A stretch of 60,639 nt of DNA from Anaerolineae bacterium. Its GTDB lineage: Bacteria > Chloroflexota > Anaerolineae > Aggregatilineales > UBA2796. Made by a program: the position numbers and the translations under genes. Below are positions 8,055 through 16,775 of the stretch, piece after piece; position 1 is the stretch's first letter; each line of letters opens with the position of its first letter. A model generated the notes under the pieces. It worked only from the letters and a program-made list of their open reading frames with translations. It did not search any database and was not told where the DNA came from. The stretch lies in the NCBI GenBank assembly GCA_019637555.1, contig JAHBVK010000041.1:1-60639 (forward strand), given 5' to 3'.

Positions 8055-8837
8055 TTATCTCCCCTTCCACACAGGCGGACGTTTCTCTATGAAGGCGCGG
8101 AAGCCCTCGAAGCCGTCCTCACTCTCAAAAATCTCACGCTGATAGCCCGCTTCGCGCTGCATCGCCTGTTCCAGTGAGCTATCTTCGAGGGCGGCGTACA
8201 TCGCTTTCTTGCCGCGCATCAATGCCAGCGGCGCCTGTGCCGCCAACTTTTCCGCGTATGCCTTAACCTGCTCGTAGAACATCTCCGTCGGGAAGACTTT
8301 GTTCGCCAGCCCGATGCGATACGCCTCCTGCGCGTCCACCGTTTCGCCTGTGACCATCATCTCAAACGCTCTGCCGACACCGACCAAACGCGGTAACAGG
8401 TACGTCCCGCCGCCGTCGGGGATCAGTCCGACGCGGATGAACAGTTCGGCAAACTTCCCGCGCTCCGAGACCAAGCGCAGATCGCAAACCATCGCCAGAT
8501 CGCAACCGATGCCCGCTGCCATGCCGTCCACCGCCGCGATCACGGGCTGCGGACAGTTGCGGATGCCGCGAATCGCGGGGGCATAGGCTTCGGTGAGGAT
8601 TTGCTGCGCTTGCAACGGCGTCACACCAGCTTGCAGCGCCGCTTGAATATCAGCGCCAGAGGAGAATGCGCCCTCTGCCCCTGTGATCACGAATACGCGT
8701 GTATCGGCTGCCTTGCTGTGCAGTTCCATCTCCTCGCGCAAGTGGATCATGATCTCGGCATCGACGGCGTTACGCACCTGCGGACGGTTGAGAGTCAGGG
8801 TAACGACTCCTGCGGATTTTTCGACAATTAGGGACAC
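8055..8837 (-). CDS. Enoyl-CoA hydratase/isomerase (crotonase family)
   Basis: 260-residue crotonase-fold enzyme acting on acyl-CoA thioesters. The oxyanion-hole segment GAFSSGADIQ and the second GIGCDLAMVCDLRL are clear, followed by RVGLIPDGGGTYLLPRLVG. Asp replaces the Glu of classical hydratases in PDGGGT, a pattern seen in PaaG-like isomerases and other crotonases. The C-terminal end FIEKRPPVWKGR is typical. Specific substrate cannot be read. It probably shares a transcript with the RHH gene downstream. The start ATG at 8837 faces away from the EamA leader. Confidence 0.88.
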   Translation of the reverse strand: MSLIVEKSAGVVTLTLNRPQVRNAVDAEIMIHLREEMELHSKAADTRVFVITGAEGAFSSGADIQAALQAGVTPLQAQQILTEAYAPAIRGIRNCPQPVIAAVDGMAAGIGCDLAMVCDLRLVSERGKFAELFIRVGLIPDGGGTYLLPRLVGVGRAFEMMVTGETVDAQEAYRIGLANKVFPTEMFYEQVKAYAEKLAAQAPLALMRGKKAMYAALEDSSLEQAMQREAGYQREIFESEDGFEGFRAFIEKRPPVWKGR

Positions 8838-8912
8838 GGCGCACCTGATTTCATAACTGCGATTTAGCTATCAATTGACACAACGCATGATACCGCGAGT
8901 CCGTTCCTGAGG

Positions 8913-9084
8913 TATAATCGGCGGTGAATACCAACTGAAGGGCGGCTAGGGTTCCGCCGATATGATCACCTTGATCGTGTTGGGCAGTGACCGAGCGCCG
9001 CAGAACGCTACGCTGGTGGCAAGCACCTTGAGGATGAAAATGCCAGAGGGGGCAGGTTGGTGCGCTTAGATGCGCCTATCAACC
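8913..9084 (+). ncRNA. ykkC-class riboswitch candidate upstream of an EamA transporter
   Basis: A structured leader begins after a good -10 (TATAAT, 8913-8918). It contains GGCGGCTAGGGTTCCGCC (8941-8958), the CTAGGGTTCCG signature of ykkC RNAs. Next come GACCGAGCG (8989-8997), similar to the conserved GGTCCGAG(A/C)G block, and GAGGATGAAAATGCC (9030-9044), similar to the conserved GGGATAAAAGCCC block. A long hairpin (GGTTGGTGCGC/GCGCCTATCAACC, about 9056-9084) follows as a possible expression platform, then GAGGTG before the ATG at 9125. ykkC subclasses bind guanidine, ppGpp, PRPP or nucleoside diphosphates. The ligand cannot be decided by eye. Confidence 0.6.
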
Positions 9085-9124
9085 TATCCGTTCCATAGGG
9101 CAGTTGATCTATTGAGGTGTTTTC

Positions 9125-10081
9125 ATGTCTCCTAACTTCACCCTAACCCCCCGATTTCGCGCTTTAGCGGAAGCCTTTTTGGTTACGTTCCTGTGGTCAA
9201 CTTCATGGGTGCTGATCAAAGTCGGTTTGAAAGATATCCCGCCGCTGGTGTTTGCCGGACTGCGCTACAGCCTAGCGTTCCTGTTCCTAGCTGCATATGC
9301 ACTGCCAATGCTCCAACATCGCAGCGCCATCAGAGCGCTCTCGCGTCCGCAGTGGCTGCTGCTGATCGGACTCGGCGTACTGTTCGTGGCGGTGACGCAA
9401 GGCGCGCAATTCCTCAGCCTCTCTTATCTGCCTGCTACCATGATCTCGCTGCTGCTGAATTTCACGTCGATTGTGGTGCTGCTGTTCGGTATCATTTTCT
9501 TAGCGGAACGTCCTACCAGCCGCCAACTGATTGGATTGGGTATCTTCCTGCTCGGGGTAATGCTCTACTTCCAGCCAGCCAATAGCGCGCCGCCTTCTGC
9601 CGCTGGCTTGCTAGCCGTAACCGTCGGTGTGCTAGCGAATGCAGGATCGGCGGTGTTAGGACGTTACGTCAACCGCCAAGCGCAGGTCGATCCGCTGATT
9701 GTGACGCTGGTGAGCATCGGCGCGGGATCGCTGCTGCTGCTAGTGATCGGGGTTTTGGTGCAAGGGCTGCCAGTGCTGACGTGGCAACACTGGGCGATCA
9801 TTGCATGGTTGGCGGGCGTTAACACTGCATTTGCCTTTACGCTGTGGAATCGGGCACTGCGGCAACTTTCCGCCGTCGAGTCAAGCGTGATCAACAACTC
9901 GATGACCATCCAGATCGCGCTGCTGGCGTGGCTATTTCTAGGCGAGGACTTGAGCACGCGAACAGTGGCGACGCTGCTACTTGCGGCAGTTGGCGTATTT
10001 CTGGTGCAGTGGCGGAATGGCTCTAGCGTTAAGTCGGTTGAAGCGCGGGCGGGGAGCGATGACCTCTCTGCTGCGGAGTGA
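9125..10081 (+). CDS. EamA/DMT-family membrane transporter
   Basis: 318-residue inner-membrane protein with ten predicted hydrophobic segments arranged as two EamA repeats. The first repeat has FLVTFLWSTSWVLIKVGLKDIPPLVFAGLRY, and the second ends with LLAWLFLGEDLSTRTVATLLLAAVGVFLV, the FLGE...G...GV block typical of the family. Family members export amino acids, metabolites or drugs, and some act in guanidine or nucleotide-stress export. The ribosome site GAGGTG lies 7 nt before the ATG and follows the ykkC-like leader, so expression is probably ligand controlled. Substrate unknown. Confidence 0.88.
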   Translation: MSPNFTLTPRFRALAEAFLVTFLWSTSWVLIKVGLKDIPPLVFAGLRYSLAFLFLAAYALPMLQHRSAIRALSRPQWLLLIGLGVLFVAVTQGAQFLSLSYLPATMISLLLNFTSIVVLLFGIIFLAERPTSRQLIGLGIFLLGVMLYFQPANSAPPSAAGLLAVTVGVLANAGSAVLGRYVNRQAQVDPLIVTLVSIGAGSLLLLVIGVLVQGLPVLTWQHWAIIAWLAGVNTAFAFTLWNRALRQLSAVESSVINNSMTIQIALLAWLFLGEDLSTRTVATLLLAAVGVFLVQWRNGSSVKSVEARAGSDDLSAAE

Positions 10082-10098
10082 CGCTAATTCCTGTACGG

Positions 10099-10515
10099 TC
10101 AGCGTCCCGCTCTAGCTTGCTGTGATTCCAATTCTTTGGCGCGCAGTTCAGCGATCTTCTGGCGCGCTTCGGCTACCGTTGTCGTGAAGTAGAGATTACC
10201 CATAATGCGCGGCAGTACACGGCGAGCAGAGGAATACAACAAGCGGATCGCATGATCACGCGTTGCCATGACCATATTGCGATAGTTGGGTGGAGCGTAG
10301 CTTTCCACTTCTTCACGCATGATCCGGATCGCATGTGGCACGATGCCCTTACGCTGTGTGCGATCTACGATCACGTCAACTATATGATCTTCCGCCGCGA
10401 TCATGGCGAACATGCGACGCATGCACTGGGTTGCATCGTCCGCCTCAAGTGGGTCAGTAAGGGTGTGAAGCATAATCGTATGTGCTTCATCATCCCATGC
10501 TGCGAAAGCTGGCAT
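10099..10515 (-). CDS. Uncharacterised protein (possible STAS-like fold)
   Basis: About 138 residues starting MPAFAAWDDEAHTIMLHTLTDP. I chose this ATG because GGAGGG stands 7 nt upstream (in the reverse reading). The alternating strand/helix pattern, and a VDVIVDRTQRKGIVP stretch where a STAS/SpoIIAA-like domain has its core strand, suggest a small signalling domain, but I do not recognise a family. The C-terminus is a charged helix (EARQKIAELRAKELESQQ). It is transcribed towards the EamA gene's end, alone. Confidence 0.55.
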   Translation of the reverse strand: MPAFAAWDDEAHTIMLHTLTDPLEADDATQCMRRMFAMIAAEDHIVDVIVDRTQRKGIVPHAIRIMREEVESYAPPNYRNMVMATRDHAIRLLYSSARRVLPRIMGNLYFTTTVAEARQKIAELRAKELESQQARAGR

Positions 10516-10706
10516 CGTGTCCCTCCGACGCAATGAGCGCCGCTTGTTGGATGGGCTGGTTACTGTGAAAACCGCGCGTTACGTTATGAATTTTCTCTGT
10601 AACGAAACACAGAAAACGTTCTCAATTCAATTATCATAGCACAGCTAAGGAAATCGTTTGCATCACAAGTATGAAATTTACGCGAAAGGGTTTGTGTTTG
10701 CTGTTG

Positions 10707-10737
10707 CGGTAAACTTAGCACAATCATAGGTTTACCG
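10707..10737. promoter_or_regulatory. Inverted repeat upstream of the fused spermidine-synthase-like gene
   Basis: CGGTAAAC (10707-10714) and GTTTACCG (10730-10737) form a perfect 8-bp inverted repeat with a 15-nt spacer, 20 bases before the ATG at 10757. It could be an operator or an mRNA hairpin affecting initiation. No T-run follows, so it is not a terminator. Confidence 0.45.
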
Positions 10738-10756
10738 ATCAAGATCAACAAAAGAT

Positions 10757-12391
10757 ATGCCATCCAGACGTTTTCTCATCTTCACTGTATTCACTAGTGG
10801 TATGGCGACTCTCGCCATTGAAGTGACCGCCTCGCGGCTGCTGCAAACCACCTTCGGCACCAGCAACCTGATCTGGGCGAACATCATTGGCTTGATGCTG
10901 GTCTATCTGACCGTCGGCTATTTCATCGGCGGCAGACTAGCGGATCGCTACCCGCGCCCGCTGCCGTTTTACCGCCTAGTGGCATGGGGAGCGTTTCTGG
11001 CAGGCTTAGTGCCGATGATCGCGGATCCGGTGATCAAAGCGGCGTCGGTAGCGGTATACAGTTTTCAAGCTGGTGCTGCCGTTGCTGCCTTTGCTTCCAC
11101 ACTGGCGCTGTTCTCCATTCCAGTGATTTTGCTGGGCTGCGTCTCACCGTTTGCGATCCGTCTGGCAGTCACTGATCCGCAGACGGCGGGCAGTATCAGC
11201 GGGCAGATATACGGGATCAGCACACTGGGCAGCATCGTAGGAACGTTCTTACCCTCGCTGCTGTTGTTCGACCTGATCGGTGTACGTCCGACGTTTCTGC
11301 TGTTTGCCGGGATATTGCTGATCGTCGCGCTGATCGGTGTGGCAACAAGGAGGCGGCGGGCAGTGCTGCCGCTAATCTGGATGCCAATCGTGCTGCTGAT
11401 CCTTGCGCTGCTGACCTTTGCCGGTCCTATCCGCGCTGCCAGACCGGGTACGACCCTGCTCTACGAGAAGGATTCAGCGTACAACTTCATTCAGGTAGTC
11501 CAGCTTGACGGCAACGCGGGAATCTTCAGCAAAGGCACGCACTGGCTGCTGCTGAACGAGGGGGCGGGCATCCATTCCGCGTGGAATCCAGAGGGCGATA
11601 TTTATGTCCAAACGCAGAATGGCGCTGCACCAAGCACAGGTACGTGGGATTTGTTCCTCGCTGCCCCGTACTTCAATCCTGATTACAGCGCCGACGAGGT
11701 GAAATCCTTATGTGTGGTCGGTTTAGCGGGCGGCACGATCTCCACGCAGTACAGTGACGTGTTCGGTGAAGATGTACTGATCGACGGTATCGAGATCGAT
11801 CCGGCGATTGTAGAAGCGGGCAAACAGTATTTCGGCATGACTCAGCCGAATCTAAATATCATTGTCGAGGATGGGCGCGTTGGCTTGGAGCAATCCGAGA
11901 AGCGCTACGACGTAATCGGGATTGATGCCTACCGCGTCCCGTATGTGCCGTGGCATCTGACGACGCAAGAGTTCTTCCGCATCGTGCGCGATCACCTGAC
12001 GGATCGCGGCGTGCTGGCGATCAATGTGGGGCGTGCCGTCAACACCACCGCCGGATCGGATGATCGGCGCTTGGTGGAGGCGATGACCAATACTCTGCTC
12101 AAAGTCTTTCCGACGGTTCACACCATCGACGTACCTAACTCGTTCAACACGATCCTCGTCGCCACCATGATGCCGACCACATCACAGGCGCTGCTGAAGA
12201 ATTTCGATGCTTTGCCCGCTGATAGCTCGCCGCTGCTGAAAACCGCAATGCAGGTAGCGATCAACGCGCTCAAGCCGACCATGCGCAGCGATGTGCTGTT
12301 CACCGATGATCGCGCACCCGTCGAAACGATCATCAATTCGATCCTGCTCGATTTCATCCTCGGCGGCGGCACTCAGCAGTTTGGGGGTTAA
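10757..12391 (+). CDS. Fused membrane domain and spermidine-synthase-like protein
   Basis: 544-residue protein. Residues 1 to about 225 are hydrophobic with seven or so membrane segments (SGMATLAIEVTASRLLQTTFG at the start is characteristic). The cytosolic C-terminal half is a Rossmann methyltransferase-like spermidine synthase domain with GLAGGTISTQYS, DGIEIDPAIVEAGKQYFG and VEDGRVGL plus YDVIGIDAYRVPYVPWHLTTQEFF. In true spermidine synthases the aminopropyl catalytic Asp lies in a D-A-Y/F-like loop, and Asp is present here. Such fusions are often annotated as fused MFS/spermidine synthase, and their biochemical role is largely unproven. No speD-like gene is nearby. Confidence 0.82.
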   Translation: MPSRRFLIFTVFTSGMATLAIEVTASRLLQTTFGTSNLIWANIIGLMLVYLTVGYFIGGRLADRYPRPLPFYRLVAWGAFLAGLVPMIADPVIKAASVAVYSFQAGAAVAAFASTLALFSIPVILLGCVSPFAIRLAVTDPQTAGSISGQIYGISTLGSIVGTFLPSLLLFDLIGVRPTFLLFAGILLIVALIGVATRRRRAVLPLIWMPIVLLILALLTFAGPIRAARPGTTLLYEKDSAYNFIQVVQLDGNAGIFSKGTHWLLLNEGAGIHSAWNPEGDIYVQTQNGAAPSTGTWDLFLAAPYFNPDYSADEVKSLCVVGLAGGTISTQYSDVFGEDVLIDGIEIDPAIVEAGKQYFGMTQPNLNIIVEDGRVGLEQSEKRYDVIGIDAYRVPYVPWHLTTQEFFRIVRDHLTDRGVLAINVGRAVNTTAGSDDRRLVEAMTNTLLKVFPTVHTIDVPNSFNTILVATMMPTTSQALLKNFDALPADSSPLLKTAMQVAINALKPTMRSDVLFTDDRAPVETIINSILLDFILGGGTQQFGG

Positions 12392-12394
12392 GAT

Positions 12395-13726
12395 TTAGTC
12401 ACCATTTGCCTTGATCGCTGGCGCGACTCCGGGGAGTAGTGCACTCTCCTCTTGTACGGCTTCGCGTGCCACTTCCTGTACTGTCATGCTTTCAAGGAGA
12501 CGTTTTCTGATCTGCGCGGTGCGATCTCCGACCATCAACAGCGCTGCACCGACCACGCATAGGATCGCGGGGATGACGAACACCTTCTGATCGTAGCCAG
12601 CGGTCAGCAGGGGCGAGAGGATGCCCACCAGCGATCCCGTATTGAACACGGCGACGTAGAGCGAACCACCCAAGCCCGCACGATCCGCCAACATTCCTTG
12701 CACATAAGCCATTGCCACGCCGAGCAGTACCGCGACAAAGACCGCGTAAAGCACATGGGCGAAATAAAGCAGCGGCAGCGACTGCGTGAATGACAGGATG
12801 ACGAAGTAGACTGCGCCGGTCAAAGCACCGAGCGCGATAGTGGTTTTCTCCCCGATCTTGCTGGAAGCATAACCCGCCAAGCCCATCGTCACCAATTCCG
12901 CCGCCGCTGTGATCCCGAACATCAGCGGGGCGACGCTGGCATCGTGGAAAATCTGGAACATTACGAGCGAGAGATAAACCCCGCGCGTTCCATCCGCACC
13001 GCGCAGCACGATCAGCGCCAGCAGCGGCACGATCAGCGCGTACATTGGCAGCGAGATCAGCACGTTACGCTTGCCGTCCGCTTGACTCTGCGCATCCGCT
13101 TGAGCGGTCTGTTGTCCCCGCTGCGCGATGTAAAGATCGATGCGGTAGAGGATGAATGCCGAAAAGATCGATAGGAGCAGGAAGCCAACACCGATGCCCA
13201 CAAAGATCACGCGGAAATCGAGCACGCTGACCAACCAGCTAGAGAGCGCCGTGCCGATGATAAAGCCAAGCGAAAACAAGGTCCGCAGCGCTGTGATGCC
13301 CATCACCTGTGATTCGTGATCCCAATCCGCCACCACACCGGATCTGACGACGGCAAACAATTGAGGGAACAGCAGTCCCCCCGCCACCGCGATCACCGAG
13401 GCGATGTAAGCGTGGACAGGAGTGGTCGCCACCGCGATCAGCACATACGCCAGCGATGCAAGGATGCCGCCACCCAGAATCAATTTATGTCGCGCGACCT
13501 TCCCATCGGAGAGGTAGCCAGTCGCTAGCGTGACCACGATGCCCAACAAGGTGTTGATCAAGAAGAAGATAGTAATCTCGTTTTTGTCCAGCCCGATCTT
13601 CTCCGTCAAGATGATCGGCATGATGGGCAGGAAAACTGCCATCAAGACACCTTGCAACAAAATGCAAAGACCAAGCGGCAGCCCGAATTTCTCGCTGAGG
13701 ACGCGCTTCCAGATGGAGAGATTCAC
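12395..13726 (-). CDS. MFS transporter
   Basis: 443-residue, twelve-segment major-facilitator protein. The loop 2-3 signature is GYLSDGKVARHKLI; the central cytoplasmic loop (about 200-225) is Gln/Ala-rich (QQTAQADAQSQADGK). Second-half segments include GLAGYASSKIGEKTT. It is closest in feel to sugar-efflux (SetA-like) or drug-efflux carriers, with no substrate-specific residue I can name. Its stop is four bases from the stop of the plus-strand spermidine-synthase-like gene, so the two converge tightly with no room for a terminator. Confidence 0.85.
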   Translation of the reverse strand: MNLSIWKRVLSEKFGLPLGLCILLQGVLMAVFLPIMPIILTEKIGLDKNEITIFFLINTLLGIVVTLATGYLSDGKVARHKLILGGGILASLAYVLIAVATTPVHAYIASVIAVAGGLLFPQLFAVVRSGVVADWDHESQVMGITALRTLFSLGFIIGTALSSWLVSVLDFRVIFVGIGVGFLLLSIFSAFILYRIDLYIAQRGQQTAQADAQSQADGKRNVLISLPMYALIVPLLALIVLRGADGTRGVYLSLVMFQIFHDASVAPLMFGITAAAELVTMGLAGYASSKIGEKTTIALGALTGAVYFVILSFTQSLPLLYFAHVLYAVFVAVLLGVAMAYVQGMLADRAGLGGSLYVAVFNTGSLVGILSPLLTAGYDQKVFVIPAILCVVGAALLMVGDRTAQIRKRLLESMTVQEVAREAVQEESALLPGVAPAIKANGD

Positions 13727-13848
13727 GATCGCAACCTTTAATTCAACAGCGGAATAACACCACTCAAAGAATAGAAAAAAGACTTTGAAAGTTGTTGATC
13801 TTTGGGGAGGAGAGCCACAAAACTATACCATATCCGCCAGACTCAAAC

Positions 13849-13870
13849 AAAAAAACCCGCCGAGGCGGGT
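13849..13870 (-). terminator. Rho-independent terminator for the YceI gene
   Basis: ACCCGCC (13855-13861) pairs with GGCGGGT (13864-13870). On the minus strand the hairpin is followed by seven T (the A-run 13849-13855). It ends the transcript arriving from the YceI gene and lies downstream of the inverted repeat at 13892-13945. Confidence 0.85.
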
Positions 13871-13891
13871 GGTCTGATTTTCGGTATGTAG

Positions 13892-13945
13892 TGACCAGTA
13901 ACGTGATCGTTGAGCGATGAGTCTGTCGTGGTTCGTTACTGGTCA
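13892..13945. repeat. 12-bp perfect inverted repeat with GTAACG-type inner sequence
   Basis: TGACCAGTAACG (13892-13903) and CGTTACTGGTCA (13934-13945) are exact inverted copies around a 30-nt spacer (TGATCGTTGAGCGATGAGT...). The inner and edge sequence resembles the AGTAACGAGTGATGAG repeats at 22373-22404, which suggests one dispersed family. It lies between the YceI stop and its terminator. Confidence 0.6.
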
Positions 13946-13987
13946 GACGCTGAAAGCGGGCAAGCGAGCTATGGTTACAAGTTTCGA

Positions 13988-14689
13988 TTACTTGACCGCA
14001 TTAGCGACGAAATTGAGTTTGAGTGTGACTTCATCGCCTACATTGGCGACGAAAGGAACATTAGGCACGCTCAAATTGAAGTCCGAGCGCAGTATCGTCG
14101 CCTGTGCCTGCCCGACCAGCTTGTCGGCGCTTTCCAGCGTGGCAGAGACGGTGAAGGTAGCTGGTTTGGTGGTGCCTGCGATGGTCAGATCACCTGTGAT
14201 CTGAAAGGTCAGACTATCGCCTACGTTGACAGCGGTTGTGGTCAAACCACTAACGCTGGTCGTCTTGAAAGTGATGAACTCATTGGCAGACGATTCGGAT
14301 TGCAGGATGAAGCGGGCTACCGAGTTGTCGCGGCGACCATCGTCGGTGGCGAAGGTGCGCGCATTGATGGCGATGTCGCCAATCTCCGACTTCGACGGAT
14401 CGCTGAGGTTGACCAGAATGTCGCCCGCAACCTGCGAAGTTGTGCCAACCACTGTCTTATCAGCACCGTTCAAGACTTCAAAGATGTTGTATTCCGCCTT
14501 AGAAGCATCCTGTGAGATGCGGTAAACCGTCTGAGTCGCGCTGTCGCTAGAGGTCTCAAGCTGCTCGACGCTCGCCTGAACATTCTCACTTGGCGCTGCG
14601 ATTTCGCGCGTGAGATAGAAAAATGCGCCGATGCTGATGATGGCGATAACTGCTGCCAGTATGCCTGCGTTTCTGATACTCCGTGACAT
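13988..14689 (-). CDS. YceI-domain lipid-binding-like protein, membrane anchored
   Basis: 233 residues. An N-terminal signal anchor (NAGILAAVIAIISIGAFFYL, about 7-26) is followed by a Ser/Gln-rich linker and a YceI lipocalin-like barrel. YceI features are YRISQDASKAEYNIFEVL, SEIGDIAINARTFATDDGRRDN, the ITFKTTSVSGL strand and the GDLTIAGTTKPATFTVSA strand near the end. Family members bind isoprenoid-like lipids in the cell envelope; the ligand here is unknown. GGAGG lies just ahead of the start. The promoter region carries two 15-bp tandem repeats. Confidence 0.85.
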   Translation of the reverse strand: MSRSIRNAGILAAVIAIISIGAFFYLTREIAAPSENVQASVEQLETSSDSATQTVYRISQDASKAEYNIFEVLNGADKTVVGTTSQVAGDILVNLSDPSKSEIGDIAINARTFATDDGRRDNSVARFILQSESSANEFITFKTTSVSGLTTTAVNVGDSLTFQITGDLTIAGTTKPATFTVSATLESADKLVGQAQATILRSDFNLSVPNVPFVANVGDEVTLKLNFVANAVK

Positions 14690-14729
14690 TTTCGATTACT
14701 CCTCCACTCATTCCATTTACTACACTGTA

Positions 14730-14759
14730 GTTGCTGTATCCGCAGTTACTGTATCCGCT
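14730..14759. promoter_or_regulatory. Two tandem 15-bp repeats in the YceI promoter region
   Basis: AGTTGCTGTATCCGC (14730-14744) and AGTTACTGTATCCGC (14745-14759) are adjacent copies differing at one base, 40-70 bp upstream of the YceI start (read on the minus strand). TACTACACTGTAGT just beside them is a palindrome (about 14719-14732). The arrangement suggests an operator that binds a regulator in tandem. No regulator is assigned. Confidence 0.5.
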
Positions 14760-14933
14760 AGATTTTCAGAAAATGTTCAGGCGCTGTTGGGATTTAAGCG
14801 CAGTTCAACCATCGATCAATGGATGCTTGAACGCTGACCTCAGCACACAATAGCGATTTCCCCTATACTGAAAGATTGACGAGGTTCTTGCTTTGTTGTA
14901 GTTGCGACTTCTATTCAGAAAGGTTGGTAGCTC

Positions 14934-16547
14934 ATGAACAAGGTGTCACCAGTCACAGGGGAAGCGGAATATCCGGGCAAGGGTTGGCGCATGACCAGCG
15001 GCTTTGCCGAAGAAGACCCCGAATATTTCCGCCAGTTCGGAGATTGGCATACAGGGCATGACCTGAAGAAGTCTAAAGACGGCGGTGAGCCGATCTACGC
15101 AGCGGCAGATGGCATCGTCAAGTACGCCGATTTCACCGGAGATAAGGGCTTCGGCAATCTGGTGTTCATTGAGCACACACCCAATCTGTTTACGCGCTAC
15201 GGACATCTGGCGGAGATCAAGGTCGCTTACAAACAGCCAGTCACAGCGGGCATGGTGATCGGCATTCTGGGCAACACCGGACGCTCTACAGGTCCGCATT
15301 TGCACTTCGACATCTCCAAGAAGAACAACGCTGGCGACTGGCCCGGCAAGGATTTGCAGCGCTTACTGGAAACCTATCTCAATCCGGCGAAGTGGTTTGC
15401 TGAAGGCGAACAGTCAACTGTCAGTTCTAGCGTGGCGGACGCTGGCTGGTTCTGGGTGAACTCCGAGGAAGGACTGCGAGTACGCGCGCAGCCGAGCCTC
15501 AGCGGACAGTCGCAGTATATCCTCGCCTTCCGGCAACTCATCGAGTTGAAGCCGATCCGTATCTTCGCTGACGGCTATAACTGGCGCGAATTGGCGACAG
15601 GCGGCTGGATCGCCGAGATGTATGTGCAGCCGTACCAGATTCAAACGCCGACGATGGTCGGCTCAACAACTGGTCTGGTCGCTGGCACTAGCGGATCGGT
15701 CAGTTCGTCCTCGCTGGCAGCAGCAACCTCGATCACCACCGATCCGGTACCTGAAATCGAGTTGATCGGCGTTCATGCCGATGCGGGCGGCTGGCGACCA
15801 TCATCTGCCGCGCTGGAACTGATCCAGCATAACGGTGTGAAGTCGGTCTTGATCGTGGCGTATGAACAGGGTGAGGCAAGCGTCAGCATCCGCGCCTTCA
15901 AAGAGGCAGGTGTCAAGGATTTCGTCATCCGCGCGGCGACGCAGGGGGCGATCACAGCCAGCCCGCTCGATTTTGTAGCGGTGACTCTACCGCGCGTCAA
16001 AGCCTACTATACGGCATTGAAGGAACTTGTTCCCGATAAACCGATGCTGCTGGCGGTTCACAATGAGCCGAATCTGAGCCGCGAAGGTTGGGGCACCGCA
16101 TGGCAGAACGGGGAGGAGTTCACGCGCTGGTATCTGGAAGTGATCAAGGCGTATCGACAGGAGTTGTTCGGCGTCAAGATCGGTTTCCCGGCGATGTCGC
16201 CCGGTGGCAGTGTAGCGGGGATCAGGATGGATGAATGGGAGTTTTGCGCCGCCTGCAACCGCGCTATCCTTGCCAGTGATTGGGTCGGCGTCCATGCCTA
16301 CTTTACGGGCGACGGCAGCGACATCGACCTGAAGCCGCGTAAGTGGCGTGATCTGGCGCAAGGACGCCCGTTGATCATCACCGAAGGGGGTCCCGCCGAT
16401 AACATCGCCAACAACGCCGATAAGCTGCGGGCGGTCTATCAAAAGTGCCAAGCCGCCAAGATTCCGGTGATGGCGTGGCTGCTCTCCACCCCGATCCCGC
16501 AGGCGTTCGGCACCGCCAGTTGGGTGCAGAACAACGTGCGCCTGTAG
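14934..16547 (+). CDS. M23 metallopeptidase / SH3 / TIM-barrel fusion protein
   Basis: 537 residues in three parts. Residues about 20-150 are an M23 (LytM) peptidase with all zinc and catalytic residues: H39 and D43 (HTGHD), H91 (YGHL) and H122/H124 (PHLHF). Residues about 170-235 are an SH3b domain (EEGLRVRAQPSLSG, NWRELATGGWIAEMYV). Residues about 270-537 look like a glycoside-hydrolase-type TIM barrel (LIGVHADAG, MLLAVHNEPNLS, WVGVHAYF, LIITEGG) with a conserved Asn-Glu-Pro. Expected to cut peptidoglycan cross-links and perhaps glycan. No signal peptide is visible after the ATG at 14934. A related fusion in the opposite domain order lies at 37682-39517. Confidence 0.82.
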   Translation: MNKVSPVTGEAEYPGKGWRMTSGFAEEDPEYFRQFGDWHTGHDLKKSKDGGEPIYAAADGIVKYADFTGDKGFGNLVFIEHTPNLFTRYGHLAEIKVAYKQPVTAGMVIGILGNTGRSTGPHLHFDISKKNNAGDWPGKDLQRLLETYLNPAKWFAEGEQSTVSSSVADAGWFWVNSEEGLRVRAQPSLSGQSQYILAFRQLIELKPIRIFADGYNWRELATGGWIAEMYVQPYQIQTPTMVGSTTGLVAGTSGSVSSSSLAAATSITTDPVPEIELIGVHADAGGWRPSSAALELIQHNGVKSVLIVAYEQGEASVSIRAFKEAGVKDFVIRAATQGAITASPLDFVAVTLPRVKAYYTALKELVPDKPMLLAVHNEPNLSREGWGTAWQNGEEFTRWYLEVIKAYRQELFGVKIGFPAMSPGGSVAGIRMDEWEFCAACNRAILASDWVGVHAYFTGDGSDIDLKPRKWRDLAQGRPLIITEGGPADNIANNADKLRAVYQKCQAAKIPVMAWLLSTPIPQAFGTASWVQNNVRL

Positions 16548-16592
16548 CGTGAAGTGCCATATAGGTTGAACAACGATCTGTAGCGATCTTTG

Positions 16593-16673
16593 TTCCCGGT
16601 GCTTTAGCACCGGGCTGAAACAAGATGACGACTGGTTATCTCTAGCTTCAGCCCGGTCGCTTTAGCGCCGAGA
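16593..16673. repeat. Paired REP element (BIME-like)
   Basis: The left REP half, CCCGGTGCTTTAGCACCGGG with CTGAAAC after it (16595-16621), faces the right half, GCTTCAGCCCGGTCGCTTTAG with GCGCCGAG (16645-16671). The spacer is about 24 bp. The left half is nearly identical to the REPs that flank the transposase at 19526 and 20048. Confidence 0.75.
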
Positions 16674-16741
16674 TATGTCAGTCACTATCCCCGCCGCTGC
16701 TCCTGCACTCTGGCGCTTTTGGTACTTCGACAGTCCATCCT

Positions 16742-16775
16742 CAGCACTTGTAGCACTTGTAGCACTTCAGCACTA
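16742..16775. repeat. Short tandem repeat AGCACTTGT (reverse AAGTGCT type)
   Basis: AGCACTTGT AGCACTTGT AGCACTTCA GCACTA at 16743-16775 is a degenerate 9-mer array. Its core AGCACTT is the reverse complement of the AAGTGCT units at 39518-39600 and 48136-48189. The rest of the 16548-16863 gap holds the REP pair and the ribosome site GAGGAG before the dehydrogenase; no other gene is seen. Confidence 0.6.

Noticed and set aside
8875..8880. TTGACA as the -35 of the ykkC leader promoter
   Set aside because: The gap to TATAAT is about 32 bp, far more than the usual 16-18.
15987..16610. A long minus-strand frame within the M23/SH3/TIM gene
   Set aside because: No recognisable domain and fully inside the real coding sequence.
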